Shown here: positions 46,001 to 55,000 of the stretch, piece by piece
How the letters are laid out: every line of letters starts with the position of its first letter
Position numbering within the stretch: position 1 is the first letter of the stretch
Assembly: GCF_036588685.1 (NCBI RefSeq)
Contig: NC_086381.1
Coordinates: 68,827,436 to 68,891,435, forward strand
DNA from: Mytilus trossulus
Lineage: Eukaryota; Mollusca; Bivalvia; Mytilida; Mytilidae
Length of the DNA: 64,000 bases
Reading direction: 5' to 3'
The notes under the pieces: generated by a model
What the model saw: the letters and a program-made list of their open reading frames with translations, nothing else
What the model was told of the DNA's origin: nothing
The model's database searches: none
Made by a program: the position numbers and the translations under genes

Positions 46001-49000
46001 ATAGAGCGCAGGCGTCGACAAGCTTAAGATTCAAATAAGACATGTGAAATGTCTCCACAAACATTATTTTAAAAGATCTTTGTTGTCGACGTATGCGCTC
46101 TATATTTCCTGTCCAATAATCTATGGAAATACACCCATTTTCATTGATTTTTTCGTGAAAAATCAATATGAGTACAACTTGTGACGTCATACTGGAACGC
46201 AGAAACGTAAAATTTTCAACAAAATGGTTTATATCCTAGCTATTCAATGTATTAGCTATAATTTATCATGATATTGGTCGAGAAATCCGAATTTGAAATT
46301 TACGCTAAGAAAGGGGGCCATTTTAGGACCTTATCGAACATACTCCTTTTCCTGGTTGAGTTTGTATTTTACAGATCTATCTATACTATGTGCAATATTA
46401 AGTGTTTGGAATGAATGTAAGTTCACAAGGTCACATGTATTTTCAGTTCGGTTTATCTGACCTTGACCTCATTTTCTATCATCATGTTCAGTATATGTGA
46501 AAGTTGAAGTTAAGTTTATATTTTTGACTATCAATAAAATATATTGTCAGTAAAGTAGGCATTCAGCACATGTCCTTGTGTTTCCTAGCATGATATGTTT
46601 TACATTGTGATAAATTCTCGCCATAATTTGACCTGTTGATACAATTTGAACTGGATTTTATTTTTGTCATTTATTGTTTACTTTTTTTTTTCTTAAAGTT
46701 ATATCACGTCTCTCTATTTGTAATTTAATTATACCAGCTTTGATAAGTTCTTTACTCTACAAAACTATTTTCTGTTGCCTGTACATGTGTAAATCATTTT
46801 ATTTGGCGGCATTTTGTTCAAGGCTTTCATCGTTATATCGTGTACATGGCGGCATTATGTTCAAGGTTTTCATCGTTATATCATGTACATGGCGGCATTT
46901 TGTTCGAGGTTTTCATCATTATATCGTGTACATGGCGGCATTATGGTCAAGGTTTTCATCGTTCTATCATTTACATGGCGGCATTATGTTCAAGGTTTTC
47001 ATCGTTCTATCATGTACATGGCGGCATTATGTTCAAGGTTTTCATCGTTCTATCATGTACATGGCGGCATTTTGTTCAAGGTTTTCATCGTTATATCATG
47101 TACATGGCGGCATTATGTTCAAGGTTTTCATCGTTCTATCATGTACATGGCGGCATTATGTTCAAGGTTTTCATCGTTATATCATGTACATGGCAGCATT
47201 GTGTTTAAGGTTTTCATCGTTCTATCATGTACATGACGGCATTGTGTTTAAGGTTTTCATCGTTGTATCGTGTACATGGCGGCATTATGTTCAGGTTTTC
47301 ATCGTTATATCATGTACATGGCGGCATTATGTTCAAGGTTTTCATCGTTATATCATGTACATGGCGGCATTATGTTCAAGGTTTTTATCGTTCTATCATG
47401 TACATGGCGGCATTATGTTCAAGGTTTTTATCGTTCTATCATGTACATGGCGGCATTATGTTCAGGTTTTCATCGTTATATCATGTACATAGCGGCATTT
47501 TGTTCAAGGTTTTCATCGTTATATCATGTACATGGCGGCATTATGTTCAAGGTTTTTATCGTTCTATCATGTACATGGCGGCATTATGTTCAAGGTTTTT
47601 ATCGTTCTATCATGTACATGGCGGCATTATGTTCAAGGATATGATTGAGTTTCTGAAATAGTTTATTTTCTCAGCCCTTATGTTATTGATTTTGTATTTG
47701 CATCGTGTCATAGATTAAATGTACTCGTTTAGTGTATAACTTGTTTGTTTTCCAATGTCTTTTAATTGAGTGAAACCATTTTAGTTGATATTTTATATAG
47801 TGTCTTTCTATGTTGTGACATTACACTATTGTTCACGGAAAGGATGAAGGGTGGTACCTATCATTTAAAACGTTTAAACCTGCTGCATTTGTTTGCACCT
47901 GTCCTTAGTCATAAACCTGATGTTCAGTGATTGTCGTTTGTTGATCGGGTTTTTAATATAGTTGGTTTTCCCGTTTAAATGGTTTAACACTAGCCATTTT
48001 GGGGGCTTTTTATAGCTTGCTGTTTGGTGTAAACCAAGGCGCCGTTTTGAAGACCGTACTTAGACCTAAAATGGTTTACTTTATCAAATTATTGCTCAGA
48101 TCGGGAGTTGTCTCATTCGCACTCATACCACATTTTCTTAAATATATACAAGCTTAGACAAACCAGGTGTTAGAGCATAACATTTTATTTTTTTAAATTA
48201 TCTTTCTTGATCTGAAGTTCCATCCAACTGTCCAAATAAACTTTTTTCTAGTATGTAACTCATGGGCTGTCAACTGTGGTCTTGAAATATTGGATGTGAT
48301 TGAGGATGGCATTAACTTCTCCCGGTAAACTAACATCCATGTTTGAGTTAGCTGCCAACATTACAGTCATACTTTGTCTTGTTCTTACACCAGGGTCTTT
48401 GCTGCTTTAGTTCTCATTATTCTGTCCTGTGTATTAATTGTACCAGACAATATTTCATCAACGTCTTTTTTTTTAAATTTTGCACAAAATGTATTCATAG
48501 CGCTGATTGACTCCTTTTCGTTTGCCTATTTTGTTTCTCCTTCTTTTCTCCGAAAATTGGGTAAACGATTCGGGTTATCTCTGATGGAAGGTAAGTCATC
48601 GTTGTTGACCTCAATATTATCAAGTAGCGGTGTTGGATTTAGATCTACACAGGGCTTGTTCATTGCCGTGTGACACTTTCTTTCTTCCGTGGAAAGACGT
48701 CTGTTCTTATTCTTATTCTTATGTGATATAACTGTCGTGTTTCTTATAACACATAATTCAGAACGTGATCATGGCTCACTAAAAAGGTACAACTCTGTTA
48801 TTATGAAATAATTTGCTAAGTCTCTGAACACACATTATCAAAACAATCTCTTTTCTTTGTTGCTTCCTGGCAATCTAATTAAAATATTGATCTCTGATTA
48901 CGTTATACTGCATTGCAATTAAAATATTGATCTCTGATTACGTTATACTGCATTGCAATTAAAATTACGTTATACTGCATTGCATTGCAGTATACCAATT

Positions 49001-52000
49001 AAAATAAGATTGAATGCAGTATAACGTAATCAGAGATCAATATTTTAATTAGATTGGCTTCCTGGATGAATTATATTTCTTCTCACAATTTGCTTCCATT
49101 TTTTATGCTTCAGTGTTCCACGTCTTTAATCTTGCAACAGAGCTTTGCGCGATCCCGAAATGATCTCTGTTGCTGCACGATTGTAACTTGACTATAGAGG
49201 GTGCGCATGCTTGCTGAAGAATGTACGGACAACGTCTAGAGGTACAGGGGAAAAGATTCTGTGACAAAATTAATAGTGTTTAATTAAAACAAATATTTAT
49301 CTTTTTATAATATTATAAACATGATACAATTTGATAGAAACAGGCATACTCCCGTCCATTAAACATTAAACAAACAAACAAAAAAATACAAAAAAAATTA
49401 TGAAAACATTGAAGATACATTTTTGAAACATATCACTTTTTTTTTTATTTCGGCTAAGATACAACGTCTAACTATAGAAGAAGAATATTTTACACCAATT
49501 AAGGCATAAACATTCGACATGACATTTTAGAAAATCGGATATCATTCAGCAGTTAATAAAAGTTTGTGATGTGAAATTTCTTAACTAAATATTTTCAAGC
49601 AGCTCAATTTTTTGTTTTTATAAAACACAATGCAAGTGTGACCGATTATTGGTTAACACATATATAAAAATATATGTAAATATAAATACATATTAGTATT
49701 ACTTTGATAAGTAAATTTAGTAATATACGTTGCGGAACATATCGACTTTATCGTTTTATTCCTCCACTGAAGAGCTTTCGAATGAGGTATAAGGTATCTC
49801 TCCAATTAGGGACTAAAAAATGATTAAAAAAGTTTCTATATAAGATGCAAGTGCAAAGTAGAAATTTTACTTATTTTCTCAAAAGAAATTGTACTTAATT
49901 AAGAATTGAATGCTTCTTTTTGTAACTTTATTGGGGTGTAAAAGCGTTGACCGAAGTCCATTTTGTATGAACGCGCGGAATCGCTTCATACTAAAAATGT
50001 GCGCACTGTCAACGCTTTTACAACCCTATAAAGTTACAAAAAGAAGCATTCAATTCTTAATTAAGTACATTTATTTGCTATGATCACGAAAGTACGAATT
50101 TTATAATTTGTGTATTTTATTCACCAGTGCACTTTATTGTGGGACCACGTGTAACTGTTATCATGAATGAAAAGTTTTATTGACTGATACAATTGCTTAC
50201 GGAATAACAAATGATATACAGTTAGCCAATCAAAATAAAGTATTATAATGAAACATACATCAAATGTAATTATTCGGCTATGAAACATCCAGTGAATGAG
50301 GTGCACACAGAAACTTGTTTTATGAAATTAATGACATTAGAGAAAGACATTTGTACTTAAAGTATGTGTGAGGTCCTACGATTGTATCATAGCTGCAACA
50401 ATTTTAAGAACTCTCTATGCGTTTTAGAAGGAAATCCAGTAAAGCAGTAAACAGGAGGTTAACAGCCGTTATTTCAGAAGAAACTAACCGCTAATTTGTC
50501 TAACTAATATGGTTAGTTGTTTATCTACTATACATAAAAGGGGCAAACAAAACTTTGTTATTCAGCCAAACAAGTACACGGGGTTTCATTCGCTACTGTC
50601 TGTAGCAGTCTTTCATTGAATTTGAAATGATAACTTTTTAACTAGTCCTGATATTATTTACCTGATCATAGAACAGTGAACCTAGAACAGCAGCAGCAGC
50701 CTCCATCATGAATATAAACAACATAAATGTAAAATACTGAAATAAAACATAGCAAATCATCATTTGTATATTTCGGAAACGTTTTAGCGTCACACAATTT
50801 TTCTTTCAATATTTTTTAATATGTTTACATTTTAATCCTTTACGAAATAGCAAACGCTTTTTTTAAAGCTGTCTGGTCTTTAAATTGCATATTGGAAATT
50901 TCAACTTTTGTCTTCATGTTAGGACAAGCATGTTTTTTCCAAATAGAATATCACGTGGGAGAGGTTGACAGTCTCGTACAATACTAGAGCATTACATTGG
51001 CAGACTAAATAGAATATCACGTGGGAGAGGTTGACAGTCTCTTACAATACTAGAACACTAGAACAAACCCGCGAAATCGCGGGCATTCAGAGCGTATTTG
51101 AAAGGATGTAAAGTGTTGTAGGAAGAATTTTGTAAAAGATTTAATGACTTGAGAATTTCAGGAAAAGTATCAAAAGTACTAAAAGGTACTTTGGGACAGG
51201 AAAATGTTTTTTTAACCCTCCTCCTTTATTTCCAAAATTCCCATTTTTTGTTTTCTATTAATTTCATTATGAACATACATTTAGTGTACATGTATTTTGA
51301 ACATTCCAGTCAGGAGCCCGTAATTCAGTGGTTCAGTGATATTTGTTTTTCGTTCATTTTTTGTACACAAATAAGGCTGTTAGTTTTCTCGTTTGAATTG
51401 TTTTACATTATCATTTCGGGGCATTTTATATCAGACTATGCAGTATCGGCTTTTGCTTATTGTTGAAGGCCGTAAGGTGACCTTTCAATGTCAATTTCGG
51501 TGTCATTTTAGTCTCTTGTGGAGAGCTTTCTCATTGATATTCATACCACATCTTCTTTTTTTGTAAAACATTTAGTGACTTGAGAATTTCAGAAAAAGGT
51601 ATCAAAAGTCATAGGTAATTTGGGACAGGATAATTGATTTTCTAGCCCGGCTCCTCCTTTTTCCACTTTTTGTTGTTTGTTCTCTATTAATTTTAATGAC
51701 ACATGAATAATTTTAGCGCTTATATGTATATAATAAACTTTCATTAAAGGGGGGGGGTCGGATTTAGGGGGCCCGCCCCCCCTTTTTTGGAAAATAATTG
51801 GTTGCTTATATAGGGAATCACTGAAGCATGACCGGAGCGGGCCCCAATTAGGCAGTCAACGGGCCTCTGCGTATGAAATTTTCTGGATCCGCCACTGCGG
51901 AGGGGCCCTGATCCCAATATCCCGGGCTTAAAAACATGAAATCCTGAGGTTCTGAATTTATTTTACAAATTAAATATCTCGACATCCCGAAATTAAAATA

Positions 52001-55000
52001 AAAAGAAATCCCGGATCCCGAAATGGTCAATCCTGAAATTTCGATCTGATAAACACCCGTTCCAGACGTCCCGAAAGTGTATTTTCTTTTTACAGTCAAT
52101 TCTCAGTGTAATAATTGATGCACAGCGGTCATTGATTGATTATTCAGACCCTGTCTATTAAATAAACCCTGTGACTGCCGCGGATACTTGAAAATTATAT
52201 CAGACAGAAAAATACACTTTATTCGTAGTATAGGTATTTGTTTCAAAGTAAAAAGAAAAACGCAAACCGGAAGTCTAATCTGACTTAAAATTTCGCCCAA
52301 TGACGGAAACATATCCGGACGTCTTTTTTCTCGTTTTTCACCCAAAATAACTTAATCCGAATAATCATATGAATGGATGACAAATGCGATTATGCACTGT
52401 ACCCATAGGACACAGAGGCATGATGATTAATTTATTGTGGAAAGAAGAGAAGCGACACCCAAAATGAGGTCTTCTCGTTTAATAGTATAGATTACATTCT
52501 ACATTGGCAGACTAAACAGAATATCACGTGGGAGAGGTTGACAGTCTCTTACAATACTAGAGCATTACATTGGCAGACTAAATAGAATATCACGTGGGAG
52601 AGGTTGACAGTCTCTTACAATACTAGAGCATTCCATTGGCAGACTAAAAAGAATATCATGTGGGAGAGGTTGACAGTCTCTTACAATACTAGAGCATTAC
52701 ATTCCACATTGGCAGACTAAACAGAATATCACGTGGGAGAGGTTGACAGTCTCTTACAATACTAGAGCATTACATTGGCAGACTAAATAGAATATCATGT
52801 GGGAGAGGTTGACAGTCTCTTACAATACTATAGCATTACATTGGCAGACTAAATAGAATATCACGTGGGAGAGGTTGACAGTCTCTTACAATACTAGAGC
52901 ATTACCTTGGCAGACTAAATAAACGATACGCAGGTCTACATGAGCTAAGTAGGCCCAGCATGGTCCAACAAACGACTTGGTGGGTTCGACAGGCGACATT
53001 GTGGGTTCGACAGGCGACATTGTGGGGTCTACAGACGACATTGTGGGGTCTATAAACGATATTGTGGGGTCGACAGGCGACCTTGTGGGGTCGACAGGCG
53101 ACCTTGTGGGTTCGACAAACGACATTGTGGAGTCGACAGGCGACCTTACGAACTGACGTATGCGTTTCATTTGAAAGGACCTGTGACCTTTGAAAATATT
53201 CAAGACCGAAAATTAGATTAAATTAGAAATGTAATTTTGTACCAAATTTTATATTTATTTATTTATTAATGAAATGCACATTTATGGGGTACCCCTGGGG
53301 GTTGAAGGCATATACAAACTATACAATACAATATACACAATAGAAAAATTAATATATTAAACATCATATATGAAGTGGTAAAACAGTAATATTTATGCAG
53401 GCGTTGTGTCCACTCCCCTCAGTGCAAATGACTTATAACGTGACCTTTTGACCTAAAAAATGTGCGATCTGTACAGGAGCAAGGCCGTAACTTGCCCTGA
53501 GGCAAGTGAGGCAATTGCCTCACTTAAATTTCGACACTGATTTTTTTTTATTATATAAATATAAATATGATAGTCATTTGTTGTTCTGTCTCAACCGTAA
53601 TTTCTTGACATCAATTCATTTCTTGAAATCATTCTTCCTGGCCATAACTCAGCATCTGAATGGGTGATGTTTCTCGATAACATTAACCTAGTAACGATAA
53701 TCATCATGGATCTCTGGTTAAAAACAGGCTTTTGCATGCAGAAGAAGGAAAAGCGATACTGAACGTAAAGAAGGAAAACCTCTAGTAAACTATTATTTGG
53801 TGAACAGAGTCTGAGTTATGAATATAACTTCAATAGAGCTAATCCAAAAACGATAAGTAGACTGACAAATCAAGTACTGGGCATCGCAACTTTAGGGGGC
53901 AGTCCTGTCTGCGTATTCATTTCTCTCACGTTTCACCAACTTTAATCTTTCTCTTTACAGATACATAAAACATATAAATAATATGAAACATGCATGGATT
54001 AGTTTTTATCCATGTTTCTTAAACGTTAAAAATTGAAAGAACATCCCATTATATTCTAATTTGACAATATTGAGGAACAGCCACCCCTTTAAAACGGGAT
54101 TTCGTCTTTAGTAACTCTTTACTTATTCTTGACTACGGACTTTTGTGTCTTTATATTCAGTGTTTCGGAATCGAACACCCCAACCCCTAACCTGTAACTT
54201 TATAGATTCTGGCCCTGAGCTAAAATACCACCGACTATTTCAAGAAATAATTTGAAATCACGGACCTACATGTAAACGGTGCAAACTCCATTCCAATTTC
54301 CCTGTACCCATTTCATATTTACTATAGATAGAATCATATATACATTATATCCCGAGTTTGATAGAAAATCGAGTTTAATATTTTGAAACGGCTACTGTAT
54401 TACGGTGCTTACAAGAAATCTCAATTCACTTTTGCAAACAAAACTGTTACTACCGATGCTGCTACCGAATTGCTGATGGAAAAGGAATCGGAAGAAGACA
54501 TCAATCATAGTGTGTGTTGATGTTAGTGTGCTACCGCTAGAAAAACAGACTGCCCTGAAACAACTGAAAATTTGAAAAGAGCATGACTGAGTGGCGAGAA
54601 ATTGTGAGGTCTTGCCATGCTCCATGATCATTGCGATAAGGATGTCAACAGACCAAATATTCTGAAACGATTTGGCGAAACCAGCCACCGAAAAATTGGC
54701 AAACTCCACTGAAACGATGTTTGTTCTATGTTCTGGCGACAGACTCAAATTGATATTTGGATGATTATCATACATATAAATTTAAATAAAAGTGTTAGCA
54801 AAAGTCTTTAAATACGAAACATTTATATAAAAAGTGTCCAAATGTAAAACATCGTCAATCTCTCTGGAAATGCCTAGAATGCAGGATTTTGCACCATTCA
54901 TTTCATAGCCTCCAAAAAATATTTTGAAAAACACAACTTCATAAAATGCATAATAGCAATTAAATCCTTGACTCTAGTACAGTAATTGCTAATTACCTTT

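Larger units (their letters stand above)
51058..52491 (-). mobile_element. Non-autonomous Helitron (1434 bp)
   Basis: On the minus strand it begins TCTATACTATTAAACGAG at 52491 and ends with the hairpin CCCGCGATTTCGCGGG, then TTTGTT, then CTAG at 51058. These are the classical Helitron 5'-TC and 3' hairpin plus CTRR ends. The minisatellite on both sides joins perfectly if the element is removed (..CTAGAACA | TTACATTC..), so the insertion was exactly between A and T. No Rep/helicase is encoded. It carries a dispersed-repeat copy, a GGATCCGCCACTG MITE and a diverged direct duplication (about 51148-51260 and 51575-51705). Confidence 0.88.

Noticed and set aside
45969-46190. Minus-strand 73-codon frame
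   Set aside because: It lies within a non-autonomous inverted-repeat element and spans its internal stem; no domain.
46674-47661. Five overlapping plus-strand frames of up to 272 codons with CTWRHYVQGFHR-type repeats
   Set aside because: All come from one 43-bp minisatellite read in its three frames; no non-repeat coding sequence supports them.
48374-48673. Plus-strand 99-codon hydrophobic frame
   Set aside because: It is antisense to the more protein-like minus-strand remnant at 48260-48768.
52886-53203. Minus-strand frame with SPVDPT-type heptad repeats
   Set aside because: It is produced by a 21-bp tandem array, with no signal peptide, domain or splice context.
54392-54775. Minus-strand 127-codon frame
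   Set aside because: No recognisable domain or splice sites; it overlaps a possible plus-strand hAT remnant and is better explained as its antisense.
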